NCBI GenBank assembly: GCA_017440805.1
Contig: JAFSGN010000004.1
Coordinates: 1-42,544 of the forward strand
Source of the DNA: Clostridia bacterium
Lineage (GTDB): Bacteria; Bacillota; Clostridia; Oscillospirales; SIG627
DNA length: 42,544 nucleotides
Direction: 5' to 3'
The notes below the pieces were generated by a model that saw only the letters and a list, made by a program, of their open reading frames with translations, was not told where the DNA came from and did no database searches. This document shows positions 23,607 to 33,038 of this stretch, one piece after another. The position numbers and the translations under genes are program-made. Every line of letters starts with the position of its first letter. The first letter of the stretch is position 1.

Positions 23607-25298
23607 TTATATATTTTTTCCTTGTTCAATAAGTTCACGCGCATTCATAATTACTGCGTCGGTGACATTTAATCCCCCGAGAATACGCGCAATTTCCTTT
23701 TCCCGCTGTTGTTCGGTAAGAAGAAAAACATTTGTTTGGGTTCTCTCACTGTCGCTGTGCTTTTCAATCTTATAATGATTATGGCAAAGTGACGCAACCT
23801 GAGCAGAATGAGTAACACAAAAAACCTGGATATCTTTTGAAAGTTTTTTTAGATTTATACCAACCTTATGTGAGGTCTTTCCGGATATTCCAGTATCTAT
23901 CTCATCAAAAATAATTGTGGGTATTTCATCATTCAGTGCAAGGACCTTCTTAATAGCCAACATTATTCGCGAAAGTTCTCCGCCCGACGCTATTTTTGCC
24001 ATAGGTTTTAACGGTTCACCTGCATTTGTTGAAATTAAAAATTCAACCCTGTCGGCACCATTTGAAGAAAGGTTCTCAAATTCATCATCATGTATCTTTT
24101 GAAAATCCACCTTAAAAACAACACCCGACATATCAAGAAACTCGAACTGTTCTTTTATTTCCGCTTCCATCATTGCGGATGCTTTTTTTCTTTTTTCGGT
24201 AAGTTGGGAAGCAATTTTACTTACCTTTTCATACTGGTTGGAAAATTCGCTATTGAGTTGTTTTAATTTTTGGTCGGAAAGTTGAATATCTTCAAGTTCC
24301 GATGATATATTTTCAAGGTAGGATTTCAAACCGTCAACTGATAAGTTATATTTTTTCTTAAGCCGATAAATAAGGTCAAGCCGTTCTTCTATTGAATCAA
24401 TAATTTTTGTCGGTTCGTCTGATATTTCAGGCTTATGTGAAATAACTTTTTCTGCAATATCCCGAATTTCATAGAGAAATTCATTTAATTTTTCCTGTTC
24501 ATTTTTCAATTCGGGAACTATCTGTGATAAATCATCAAGGCAGTCTATGGCTGTACTGATTGAATTATACGCACTTCTTTTTTCCGAGCCGTATAATGAC
24601 ATATATACTTTTTCTGCCGATGACGATATTCTTTCGTAGTTTTGTATTCGCGTTTTTTCATTCAGGAGAGTTTCTTCCTCACCGTCAGTCAATTTTGCAG
24701 ATGAAATTTCCTGAATCTGATACTTGAGAAAATCTGCTCTCTGTTCTTTGGTGTTCTCTGCGTCGCGAATAACTTTTATTCTGTTTTTTATTTCCGCAAG
24801 TTTTTGGTACTCACTGTTATACAGGGAAATAAGTTGTGTGTTATCAGCGTAATTATCAACAAAATTTATGTGAGAGTCCGGGTCTGTCAAACTATGAAAA
24901 TCATTCTGACCATAAATGTTGATTAACCCGGAACATATATCTTTCAGTACGGATTGAGGAACTGTTCTTCCGTTAATTTTGGAAGTCGACTTGCCCTCTG
25001 CGGTGAGTGTTCTCTGTACCATCAGCATTCTGTCGTCGTCAATTTTAATTCCATATTCTTCAATTTTATTCACAATTTTATCGCTTAATTCCGAAAAAAC
25101 GGCACTGACAGAACATCCGGGCATACCTGTACGAATGATATCTTTGTTCATACGGGCACCCGCAACCATATTAATAGAATCAACAAGTATTGATTTTCCT
25201 GCTCCGGTTTCTCCGGTAAAGACAGTAAAACCGTTGTTGAAATCTATATCAAGTTTACTAATCAACGCAATGTTTTCTATATGAACAGAAACCAGCAT
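23607..25298 (-). CDS. recN: DNA repair protein RecN
   Basis: 563 residues. This SMC-like ATPase acts at DNA double-strand breaks. Walker A GETGAGKS lies at about 30-37, the middle is coiled coil (about 150-370), and the C-terminal half carries GGELSRIMLAIK and Walker B IIFDEIDTGISG. AAAGGT lies 9-10 nt before the ATG. It stands 27 nt after argR, the common recN context in Firmicutes. Confidence 0.97.
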   Translation of the reverse strand: MLVSVHIENIALISKLDIDFNNGFTVFTGETGAGKSILVDSINMVAGARMNKDIIRTGMPGCSVSAVFSELSDKIVNKIEEYGIKIDDDRMLMVQRTLTAEGKSTSKINGRTVPQSVLKDICSGLINIYGQNDFHSLTDPDSHINFVDNYADNTQLISLYNSEYQKLAEIKNRIKVIRDAENTKEQRADFLKYQIQEISSAKLTDGEEETLLNEKTRIQNYERISSSAEKVYMSLYGSEKRSAYNSISTAIDCLDDLSQIVPELKNEQEKLNEFLYEIRDIAEKVISHKPEISDEPTKIIDSIEERLDLIYRLKKKYNLSVDGLKSYLENISSELEDIQLSDQKLKQLNSEFSNQYEKVSKIASQLTEKRKKASAMMEAEIKEQFEFLDMSGVVFKVDFQKIHDDEFENLSSNGADRVEFLISTNAGEPLKPMAKIASGGELSRIMLAIKKVLALNDEIPTIIFDEIDTGISGKTSHKVGINLKKLSKDIQVFCVTHSAQVASLCHNHYKIEKHSDSERTQTNVFLLTEQQREKEIARILGGLNVTDAVIMNARELIEQGKNI

Positions 25299-25325
25299 TT
25301 ACAATATACCTTTCAAAATAGATTT

Positions 25326-25781
25326 TCAGCGCGAGGTCATTTTTATAAGTTTTTCAAGAAACTCACTTGCAGTACGGTTGTCCCTCAAAATAAGCATAAC
25401 AGTATCATCTCCGGCAATTGAGCCCACAATTTCCTTATATTCAAGAGAGTCAAGCGCTGCTGCAGCAGCCTGAGCCATCCCCGAATATGTTTTTACAACA
25501 ATAAGGTTTTGTGCGGAATCAAGTTGTTTTACGGTGTCTCTTAATATTCCCAGTGCCTTACCTGTTGAATTCTCGTAATCCTCAATATCTGAAACAGCAT
25601 ATACATACCTGCCGTCAGAGGTGGCAGATTTTGTAAGTCTTAATTGTTTTATATCGCGGGAAATAGTTGCCTGAGTAACATCGTATCCTTCCTCTATCAG
25701 CAATTCTGCCAATGCTTCCTGCGTTTCAACAGAGTGTTTCCTTACAATCTCAAGGATTTTAAGATGTCTTTTAGATTTCAT
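25326..25781 (-). CDS. argR: Arginine repressor ArgR/AhrC
   Basis: 151 residues. An N-terminal winged helix (TQATISRDIKQL in the recognition region) and a C-terminal hexamerisation and arginine-binding domain with GSIAGDDTVMLI. It represses arginine synthesis and activates catabolism when arginine is bound. Its ATG overlaps the nadK stop (TAATG), with GAGGT upstream. No arginine gene is in the window, so the location reflects the conserved operon. Confidence 0.96.
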   Translation of the reverse strand: MKSKRHLKILEIVRKHSVETQEALAELLIEEGYDVTQATISRDIKQLRLTKSATSDGRYVYAVSDIEDYENSTGKALGILRDTVKQLDSAQNLIVVKTYSGMAQAAAAALDSLEYKEIVGSIAGDDTVMLILRDNRTASEFLEKLIKMTSR

Positions 25782-26653
25782 TATTTACCTCTTTCAGACA
25801 GTTTTTTACATACCGCCTCATAAAATTCTGTATTTTTTATTCTCACAAGTTCCGCAAAAGTTTCGGACTTTCTGATAACTACCCTGTCTCCATACAGTAT
25901 ACGGATGTTTTTCATGCCATCGACTGAAAGATATACCTGGTCATCCCTTTTTCTTGCCACTTCCAACGAAAACTCATTTTTTGCCGAGTAGACCATGGGA
26001 AATGAATTTAAAAAAGCATTTGCGTTTACGGGTGTTACGCATATTCCGTCTACCTGCGGGTCAATGACTGCTCCGCCCGCCGACAATGTGTACGCAGTAG
26101 AACCTGTGGGAGTTGCTACGATTAATCCGTCGGCACGGTAAGATGTTACCTTTTTATCATTACAAAATAAATTTATCTCTATTAACTTTGAAATTATACC
26201 TTTGAACATAACCACATCATTCAGTGCAATATAACTGTTCAACACCTTATTATCCCGTATAATTTCGACATCAAGCATCATTCTGGGTTGAATTTTATAG
26301 CCGGAAGTAAATATAGCCTCCAGTAAGTTAACCTCTGTAGCCTCAAGTTCTGTCATAAACCCTACCGTACCCATATTTATTCCCAAAATTGGCACGGATT
26401 TTCTTGCAGCGTTTTCCGCTATTTCAAGAATTGTGCCATCTCCGCCTATTGAAATAATAATATCGGAAACACAAAAGATGTCCTGCTGATTTATTTTCTG
26501 AACACATTCTTTCTCATAGCCTTCAAGTGTATCGGTAAATACATCAGGAATATAAATTTCACAATCATTCTTACACAAAAATTTAATAACCTGTGCAGTA
26601 CAATCAACAACACTGTCAATAAAATTATTCGGTATTATGCCTATTTTAATCAT
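25781..26653 (-). CDS. nadK: NAD kinase
   Basis: 290 residues. It phosphorylates NAD to NADP. The ATP and catalytic motif GGDGTIL lies near residue 70, GINMGTVGFMTELE follows, and the conserved core GSTAYTLSAGGAVIDP is present. AAGGA precedes the ATG, which overlaps the tlyA stop by 4 nt (ATGA), showing translational coupling. Confidence 0.96.
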   Translation of the reverse strand: MIKIGIIPNNFIDSVVDCTAQVIKFLCKNDCEIYIPDVFTDTLEGYEKECVQKINQQDIFCVSDIIISIGGDGTILEIAENAARKSVPILGINMGTVGFMTELEATEVNLLEAIFTSGYKIQPRMMLDVEIIRDNKVLNSYIALNDVVMFKGIISKLIEINLFCNDKKVTSYRADGLIVATPTGSTAYTLSAGGAVIDPQVDGICVTPVNANAFLNSFPMVYSAKNEFSLEVARKRDDQVYLSVDGMKNIRILYGDRVVIRKSETFAELVRIKNTEFYEAVCKKLSERGK

Positions 26654-27384
26654 AAAATCCTTCTTTTTCTGAACAACGCCAGATACTCTGTATTTCCGTC
26701 TCCGCCTTTTATGGGAGAAACAACAACTCCGGTCATCTCAAATCCTTCTGAAAAGGAGACTTTTTTTATCTTTTCTATTATTTTGGCATGAATCTTTTCG
26801 CTTTTCACTATTCCGCCGGAAGAAAGGTGTTCTCTGCCTGATTCAAACTGAGGCTTAATCAACGATATAAACAATCCGTCTTGCTTGAGATGATTAAATA
26901 CTGTTTTATAAATCAGTGTCTGTGAAATAAAGGAAACATCCATTACGGCAATATCACATTTTTCCTTTATCTGAGTTATATCATCGCGGGCATTGCACTT
27001 TTCAATTGACACGACTCTTGTATCTTTTGCTATATCAGGATGAAGTTGTCCTGTTCCAACATCCACGGCATACACCTTATTTGCACCATGCTTTAAAAGA
27101 CAATCTGTAAAACCGCCGGTTGAGGCTCCTATATCAATTGCCACAGCACAGGAAACATCTACTTTGAATTCTTTCAGTGCATATTCAAGTTTCAATCCGC
27201 CGCGGCTGACATATCTGTTGACATCGCTGTCTCTTATTGTTATGGAAGCATTATCATCAACAATTTCCGAAGGTTTTTTTATTTGTATTCCATTTAGAAA
27301 AACCGCACCGTCCATTATTAATTTCTTTGCGTTTTCACGGCTGCGGGCAAAGCCCCGGTTATAAAGTAATAAATCTACTCTCAT
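26650..27384 (-). CDS. tlyA: TlyA-type rRNA 2'-O-methyltransferase
   Basis: 244 residues from MRVDLLLYNRG. An N-terminal S4 domain (about 1-60) is followed by a Rossmann methyltransferase with SAM motif DIGASTGGFTDCL. The family 2'-O-methylates 16S and sometimes 23S rRNA; older files call it hemolysin. The frame continues two codons upstream to a TTG, but ATG 27384 matches the family's usual start. It overlaps the 3' end of dxs by 26 nt. Confidence 0.92.
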   Translation of the reverse strand: MRVDLLLYNRGFARSRENAKKLIMDGAVFLNGIQIKKPSEIVDDNASITIRDSDVNRYVSRGGLKLEYALKEFKVDVSCAVAIDIGASTGGFTDCLLKHGANKVYAVDVGTGQLHPDIAKDTRVVSIEKCNARDDITQIKEKCDIAVMDVSFISQTLIYKTVFNHLKQDGLFISLIKPQFESGREHLSSGGIVKSEKIHAKIIEKIKKVSFSEGFEMTGVVVSPIKGGDGNTEYLALFRKRRIL

Positions 27385-29230
27385 TATCAAGAATTCCCAA
27401 TTTATTCAGTATTTCATCTGCCACTTTTTCGGGAGAAAATCCGTATCTGTCATACAACTGTTCGGTGTTACCGAAAGTTACAAACTCATCTTCAATGGCT
27501 TTAATAAAAAAGTCATACCCCTTAATAACAGAGGAAATATGCTCACCGAATCCCCCAACACGCATACCTTCTTCAAGAATGTATACCATACGGGGAGAAA
27601 ATTTTTCCAGTTGTTCAAAAAAATATTCACTGTTAAACGGTTTAAGACAGACAACTCTAAACACTCCCGCAGAAACACCCCTTTGTTGGAGAAGTTCAGC
27701 AGCATCTAATGCGTTTGCGACAAGACCTCCGTAAGAAACAATTATAACTTCGGGTGATTGGGAAGATGAGTAAAATTCATCTGTTGCATCACATGAGAAA
27801 TATTGTTCACACAAATCTGCCCGCACTATTTTGGGATAGCGTATGACAGTTGAACATTCAGCCTGTTCCGCCAATAACAAACATTTTTCCAGTTCTTTTT
27901 TACTTACAGGTGAAAAAATCTGTGTGTCAGGAACATTTAAAAGCATTGAAACATCAAAAACGCCGTGATGTGTGGGGCCATCCTCTCCGACAAAACCTGC
28001 CCTGTCAAGTGCAAGAATTATTTTAAGATTTTGTAATGCAACATCGTGTATAAACTGGTCATATCCACGCTGAAAAAAGGTACTGTATAAGGCGACGCAG
28101 GGTAAATATCCTGCTGCTGCAAGACCTGCGGCAAATGTGAGTGCATGTTCCTCTGCAATTCCCACATCAAAAAAACGGGAAGGATGTCTTTTTTCAAACT
28201 CACCAAGTCCCACTCCCTCACACATAGCAGCGGTTATTGCACAAATTTTAGGGTTATACTCTGCCATATCAGAGAGTTTTGTGCCTAACACTGACGACAT
28301 TTTTTCATATTTATTGCAAAGTAAAGATTTGCCGGACACACTGTGATATGTAAGAGGATTGTCTTCTGCCGGCTTGTAGCCTTTTCCCTTCACTGTATGC
28401 AGGTGAACAATAGACGGTCCTTTATGCTTTTTAGCCTCCCGCAAAAGAACTTCAACAGTTTCCAGGTCGTTTCCGTCAGCAGGACCGTAATATTTTATCC
28501 CCAACTGTTCAAACATATTGCTGTTAGTGAGCAATCGACGCATTAATTTTTTTACGGTTTCCAAAAACCGTACAATCGGTACACCGACAAGCGGTAACTT
28601 CGTCAATATTCTTTCTGTCTTATGCTTGAGATAAAAATACGATTTTTGATTTCTAATCTTTAAAAAATAATTTGAAAGTTTTCCGACATTTTTCGATATG
28701 GACATCTCATTTTCGTTAAGGACGATAATGATATTATCATCCTCTTCGCAATTGTTAAGTCCCTCATAAACCATACCGCCGGTAAAAGCACCGTCACCTA
28801 TTACTGCTATTGAATTATATTTTTCTCCTGATAATTTTGCCGCTTTTGCGTATCCAAGTGCGGCAGATACAGATGTACTGCTGTGTCCGCATCCAAAAGC
28901 ATCGTACTCGCTTTCAGACATTTTTGTAAATCCCGAAAGTCCGCCCAATTTACGAATGGTATCAAATTGTTTGCATCTTCCGGTAAGTATTTTATGGACA
29001 TAAGACTGATGCCCTACATCGTATATTATTTTGTCCTTTGGTGCATCAAACACACGGATAAGAGCAACAGACAACTCACACACCCCAAGATTTGACGCAA
29101 GGTGCCCTCCTGTAACCGATACATTATCAATTAAAAACCGGCGTATCTCGTTACAATATTCAGAAGCCTGATTTACAGAAAGGCTTTTCAGTTCATCAGG
29201 CGTATACTCTTTTAACTCATATTTTTTCAT
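27359..29230 (-). CDS. dxs: 1-Deoxy-D-xylulose-5-phosphate synthase
   Basis: 623 residues from MKKYELKEYTP, set by AAAGGA 9 nt upstream; the open frame reaches 29293 but that end reads into the end of oapA. It condenses pyruvate and glyceraldehyde 3-phosphate, the first step of the MEP isoprenoid pathway. Thiamine diphosphate motif GDGAFTGG with NEN follows at about 150-185, HTVKGKGY in the middle, and the catalytic Glu in GIAEEHA. The prenyltransferase gene ispA usually found upstream is missing here; OLE RNA and oapA occupy that side. Confidence 0.96.
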   Translation of the reverse strand: MKKYELKEYTPDELKSLSVNQASEYCNEIRRFLIDNVSVTGGHLASNLGVCELSVALIRVFDAPKDKIIYDVGHQSYVHKILTGRCKQFDTIRKLGGLSGFTKMSESEYDAFGCGHSSTSVSAALGYAKAAKLSGEKYNSIAVIGDGAFTGGMVYEGLNNCEEDDNIIIVLNENEMSISKNVGKLSNYFLKIRNQKSYFYLKHKTERILTKLPLVGVPIVRFLETVKKLMRRLLTNSNMFEQLGIKYYGPADGNDLETVEVLLREAKKHKGPSIVHLHTVKGKGYKPAEDNPLTYHSVSGKSLLCNKYEKMSSVLGTKLSDMAEYNPKICAITAAMCEGVGLGEFEKRHPSRFFDVGIAEEHALTFAAGLAAAGYLPCVALYSTFFQRGYDQFIHDVALQNLKIILALDRAGFVGEDGPTHHGVFDVSMLLNVPDTQIFSPVSKKELEKCLLLAEQAECSTVIRYPKIVRADLCEQYFSCDATDEFYSSSQSPEVIIVSYGGLVANALDAAELLQQRGVSAGVFRVVCLKPFNSEYFFEQLEKFSPRMVYILEEGMRVGGFGEHISSVIKGYDFFIKAIEDEFVTFGNTEQLYDRYGFSPEKVADEILNKLGILDNESRFITL

Positions 29231-29246
29231 CAGGAAAAATCCTTTA

Positions 29247-29969
29247 TTATGGTTTTCGTTTAATATCAAACAAACACAAGAATTTTGCAACAATCAATAC
29301 AACTTTATCGCTGTATCGTATTCCCAAACCTTTCAGTGATGCTTTCATACCGATTGTAAGCATTGAAATTACGGCTGTTAAAAACAAACTGCCGACAAAA
29401 TGAACCGTGCCACCGCCGGTAAAAAGTTTAACGGCTATTGCCGCTCCGGTAGCACCGCTTATAACTCCGCATATATCACCGATTACATCGTTACAAAAAC
29501 TTGAAACTTTTTCTGCATTTTTAATAAGAAAAACGGCTTTACGGCCGGCGGGTAATCTTCGTGCTGCCATTGAATGAAATGACTTTTCATCTGCGGTTGC
29601 AACCGCAAGACCGACAAAATCAAACACTACACCTATTGAAATAAAAAGCATAAGAATCAAAAATGCAACATAAATGTTGAGTTGACCGATATCACTGGAA
29701 ATAATACCCATAAAAACAGATATTGTAAAGGAAATAACCGAGATTTTTATTACCCAGCCTTTATCAACTATTGATTTCTTTTTCTGATTTTTTTCTTCTT
29801 TTATGTTTTTTTGTAATCGCCCGTCGTCCAAAATATCCTCCGTATATGAAAAGAGCTGTATCAGAGTGCATAGAAAGCATATTACGATACAGTTCAGATT
29901 TATAAAAAAAGATGGTGGTATGTTAAGTAAACCTTGCGGCATCAGGTCAAGTAGGATTTCCCCATTCAC
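29247..29969 (-). CDS. oapA: OapA, OLE RNA-associated membrane protein
   Basis: 240 residues from a GTG start. Hydrophobic helices at about 21-40, 73-91, 97-125, 166-186 and 190-208, and a Lys-rich loop (57-70). The motif D161-VIG-D165 fits the DX3D signature reported for OapA. OapA binds OLE RNA and holds it at the cell membrane; in Bacillus halodurans the complex affects tolerance of cold, short-chain alcohols and Mg2+. The main support is position: directly after the OLE RNA and directly before dxs, exactly as in known OLE loci. The GTG is 1 nt from the RNA's last hairpin, which contains the only purine-rich stretch (GAGAAG) able to act as ribosome binding site. The start is therefore somewhat uncertain. 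Confidence 0.85.
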   Translation of the reverse strand: MNGEILLDLMPQGLLNIPPSFFINLNCIVICFLCTLIQLFSYTEDILDDGRLQKNIKEEKNQKKKSIVDKGWVIKISVISFTISVFMGIISSDIGQLNIYVAFLILMLFISIGVVFDFVGLAVATADEKSFHSMAARRLPAGRKAVFLIKNAEKVSSFCNDVIGDICGVISGATGAAIAVKLFTGGGTVHFVGSLFLTAVISMLTIGMKASLKGLGIRYSDKVVLIVAKFLCLFDIKRKP

Positions 29970-29970
29970 T

Positions 29971-30530
29971 GCTTCTCGTCGCCGATGAAGCGGTTTCCCA
30001 TTAAAGCAAAAGACGGCACGTCACCGATACCGTGACTTGATTGCCAACAAATCCGCACTGCAATCCAAAACATACCTATATAATAACAGCCTAGGAGTTT
30101 TCCTCAATAGAATTATGTCATTCTCTATCCTCTTTTGCAATAGTGGTTTCAAGCAGCAATAACAACAGTTTCCGGCCAAAGAATACTGCTGTCCGGTCCG
30201 CTATCCGCACACAATCACTCAAGGCAGGCTACTCTATCCACAGCAACAATGTACCGCGTAATAGGTTTAATCTTTATCCGTAGTGTAATCAACAAAACAC
30301 ATAGTTATATCGTGCACTACGCAATAAAGCCTCCAGGAGTAAACGGGTCGGTGTCTGTATGCCATTACAGTCCGCCCGTAAACCCACAATCTCTCAGCAC
30401 CCACCCCTTACTGGGCGTAAAAAGCAAGCACCAAGAGCTTCATCGATATGCCCTTTCACGGATTTTTAGGCCCGTTTTCGAGAATACTAATTCCAACTAG
30501 GATACTGCACCATCGCTTAATCAGTATCTA
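29971..30530 (-). ncRNA. OLE (ornate large extremophilic) RNA
   Basis: A 560-nt gene-free stretch between xseB and oapA with the hallmarks of a large structured RNA. On the minus strand it opens with the hairpin GATACTG...CAGTATC (30528-30501), continues through long G-rich helical segments (about 30330-30480), and closes with GCTTC...GAAGC (29991-29971) against the oapA start. Known OLE RNAs are about 600 nt and lie in just this operon (xseA, xseB, [ispA], OLE, oapA, dxs, tlyA). Identity rests on gene order, size, structure and the OapA partner; ends are approximate to about 20 nt. I found no convincing promoter in 30531-30666, so it may be cut from the operon transcript. Confidence 0.88.
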
Positions 30531-30666
30531 TTTTACTATAAAGATTTTAACATACTATTCTGTATAATATATGAACACATAATAAACAATATGCATAAAT
30601 TAGTGAATATTCAACGATTTTTTGCATAAATGCTGTAATTTAATGCATTACCAATCCTTTCAGGTA

Positions 30667-30873
30667 TTATTCATCCGATAAATCGACTTTACCCTCAGAT
30701 AATTCCTCAATTTTCTTTTTTGCCTCCTCTATTGCATTATTGCAGGAATTAATCAGAGAAATTCCGCTTTCATACAACTTGAGTGATTCATCAAGAGAAA
30801 TGGTTTTATCCTCAAGGCTTTTTACTATTGTGTCGAGTTTTTCTATTGCTTTTTCAAAATTAAATCTGCTCAA
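30667..30873 (-). CDS. xseB: Exodeoxyribonuclease VII small subunit
   Basis: 68 residues, typical size, with the family pattern FEKAIEKLDTIVKSLED...LDESLKLYESGI. It coats the large subunit to form ExoVII, which degrades single-stranded DNA. It overlaps the 3' end of xseA by 14 nt, implying coupled translation. It is the last gene before the OLE RNA. Confidence 0.96.
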   Translation of the reverse strand: MSRFNFEKAIEKLDTIVKSLEDKTISLDESLKLYESGISLINSCNNAIEEAKKKIEELSEGKVDLSDE

Positions 30874-32122
30874 CTTCTTTTACCTCCGCTATGACATTTC
30901 CGTTGCTCATCCGGATTCTTATCTCATCGTCAGCCCCGAGTTGTATAACATCGTTTACGATAATATCATTTTTATAAACCACCGAATATCCGCGAGAAAT
31001 AACCGAAAGCGGACTCAGTGCCTCAGTTTTATGAGTTAATTCTGCCAATTTTAATTTTTTTATATTAATAATTTGCGTCATTTTATTATTAATATCATAT
31101 CCGTCAAGAACTTTTTTCTTGTATTCAAAGATATTATTTATATTGTTTTTTAACAATTCCGAGTATACATTAATGTTTTTTTCTATTTCATCTATTACTG
31201 CAAATGGCTTTGACAAAACACTTTTTTGTGATAATTGGGATATTTCTCTATTCTTTCTGTCAATCAAATCCGTAATTGAATTTTTTATCTGAACACGGTA
31301 ATTATCAAGTCTGAACATCAGTTCCGATAAAGAAGGAACTGCAAGTTCGGCAGCAGCAGACGGAGTCGGAGCACGCAAATCACTTACAAAATCACAAATT
31401 GTAAAGTCTGTTTCATGTCCCACCGCAGATATTACCGGTTTTGCACAAGCGTAAATTTTTCTTGCCAGTTTTTCGTCGTTAAAAGGCATCAGGTCTTCGA
31501 GCGAACCGCCGCCGCGCGCTATAATTATAATGTCAACATCGCTGTCTTCAAAATGCTTTATTCCGGCTATTATCTCGGTAACCGCCTTGTCGCCCTGGAC
31601 AGATACGGGATAATTTATAATCTCACACAACGGATAACGCCTTGAGGCAACATTACATATGTCCCGGATAACCGCTCCTGTAGCAGATGTAAGTACACCT
31701 ATTTTTTGCGGGAATGGCGGTAGTGCTCTTTTATGTTCCTGGCTGAACAAGCCTTCTTTATCAAGTTTATCCTTCAACTGCTCGTAAGAAAGAAATACAG
31801 AACCTACACCTTCCGGTATAATATTATCAACTTTTAAACTATATGTTCCGTCGCGGACAAAAACATCAATTTTCCCGTGTGCTATAATCTTCATCCCATT
31901 TTGCGGAATAAAATCAATATTTCGCGTATACATACGGAACATTACTGCCTTGAGCGAACTGTCGCTGTCCTTCAGAGTGAAATAGTAATGTCCTGTTTTA
32001 AAATGATTCGTGAAATTTGAGATTTCGCCCCTGATGTATATATCACGCAAAATCTTGCTCTCATCAAATGAAATCTTTAAAAACTCATTAAGTTCACTGA
32101 CCGTAAAAGTTATTTCAGACAT
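30860..32122 (-). CDS. xseA: Exodeoxyribonuclease VII large subunit
   Basis: 420 residues. An N-terminal OB fold (1-100) is followed by the catalytic domain with IGVLTSATGAVIRDI, IIIARGGGSLEDL, AVGHETDFTICDFVSDLRAPTPSAAAELA, and a C-terminal coiled coil. With XseB it cuts single-stranded DNA from both ends. It overlaps the upstream TsaD-like gene by 8 nt. Confidence 0.96.
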   Translation of the reverse strand: MSEITFTVSELNEFLKISFDESKILRDIYIRGEISNFTNHFKTGHYYFTLKDSDSSLKAVMFRMYTRNIDFIPQNGMKIIAHGKIDVFVRDGTYSLKVDNIIPEGVGSVFLSYEQLKDKLDKEGLFSQEHKRALPPFPQKIGVLTSATGAVIRDICNVASRRYPLCEIINYPVSVQGDKAVTEIIAGIKHFEDSDVDIIIIARGGGSLEDLMPFNDEKLARKIYACAKPVISAVGHETDFTICDFVSDLRAPTPSAAAELAVPSLSELMFRLDNYRVQIKNSITDLIDRKNREISQLSQKSVLSKPFAVIDEIEKNINVYSELLKNNINNIFEYKKKVLDGYDINNKMTQIINIKKLKLAELTHKTEALSPLSVISRGYSVVYKNDIIVNDVIQLGADDEIRIRMSNGNVIAEVKEVEQI

Positions 32123-33038
32123 TAAAACTCCTTCGTGACAGTTCTGCTATGCCGCAGGCATTATCACATGAATACTCGGGCAATGCAAAAATACAATTAT
32201 ATTTCTGAGAAAACTTTGTTCTTAAAAAGGAATTTGACATAACACCGCCGACGAACAAAATCGGTAAATGAGACAAGGTACTCTGTGTAAGCATCTCATC
32301 AAGTGTAAAATATACAAAGTTGAGTACATACTGTGCTATGTTTGAGGGCAATTCTCCGGACTCAAAGAGTTTTTTGCACTGATTTTCAGCACCCGAAATA
32401 TTGCATTCACAATTATTTACACAAATCTTTGGTTTTATAAACTTATCCGAGTCTGATGCTAATTTTTCAAGTTGCTTGCCGCACGGAAAATCTATTCCCA
32501 GCATAACACCGCATCTGTCAATTAACTGACCGGATGTAATATCTTTTGACCAGCCAATCTGTGTGATTTCAAATTTGCCATTCCACACTACACGCATCAT
32601 ATCATTTGTGCCGCCCGAAATATGAAACGCCAGAAATTCATCATACTCATCCACATTATGTCCGCTCTCACAAAAAGCCGCCATAATATGTCCTTCCTGA
32701 TGCGAGAACTCAAACAAAGGGACTTTCAGTGACTCTGCACAGGCAGAAGCCGCACTGATTCCCGCAAGAAAACACGGCATATATGAGCCTTCAATATTAC
32801 GCGGACGGGTTGAAACACCAACCGCTGCAATTTCACAATCACCTATTTTTTGAAAAAGTTGCCTGATTGCATTGGGCAAGTTAACCGTATGCATAAACAA
32901 TGCATCACTCTGACGCACACCTTTTTCACCCGATTTTACTTTAAGCGGTATCTTGACACTTTCGGTTTTACCGTTTTCAAAAACTGCAGCAACCGATGTT
33001 GTGTAGTTGCTTGTATCTATACCCAAAAATGCTTTCAT
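32115..33038 (-). CDS. TsaD/Kae1-like paralog of the ASKHA superfamily
   Basis: 307 residues, shorter than true TsaD (about 340). It has the fold markers LGIDTSNYTTSVA, the metal ligands HQEGH (HxxxH), the nucleotide motif HISGGTND, and SCDNACGIAE near the end. True TsaD makes the t6A base of tRNA with TsaB and TsaE, both encoded at 36847-37961 here. This copy sits instead between nusB and xseA, the place where Clostridia often carry a divergent TsaD-like gene, while the real tsaD is normally elsewhere. Its own function is not known. Start ATG overlaps the nusB stop by 4 nt. Confidence 0.8.
   Translation of the reverse strand: MKAFLGIDTSNYTTSVAAVFENGKTESVKIPLKVKSGEKGVRQSDALFMHTVNLPNAIRQLFQKIGDCEIAAVGVSTRPRNIEGSYMPCFLAGISAASACAESLKVPLFEFSHQEGHIMAAFCESGHNVDEYDEFLAFHISGGTNDMMRVVWNGKFEITQIGWSKDITSGQLIDRCGVMLGIDFPCGKQLEKLASDSDKFIKPKICVNNCECNISGAENQCKKLFESGELPSNIAQYVLNFVYFTLDEMLTQSTLSHLPILFVGGVMSNSFLRTKFSQKYNCIFALPEYSCDNACGIAELSRRSFNV

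Noticed and set aside
29247..29969. CNNM/CorC-type Mg2+ transporter as the name for the membrane protein
   Set aside because: There is some local likeness, but the CBS domains are missing and the position between OLE RNA and dxs with a DX3D motif fits OapA better.
29971..30530. RNase P RNA or tmRNA for the large gap after xseB
   Set aside because: I did not find the conserved core motifs of either, and the operon position is that of OLE.
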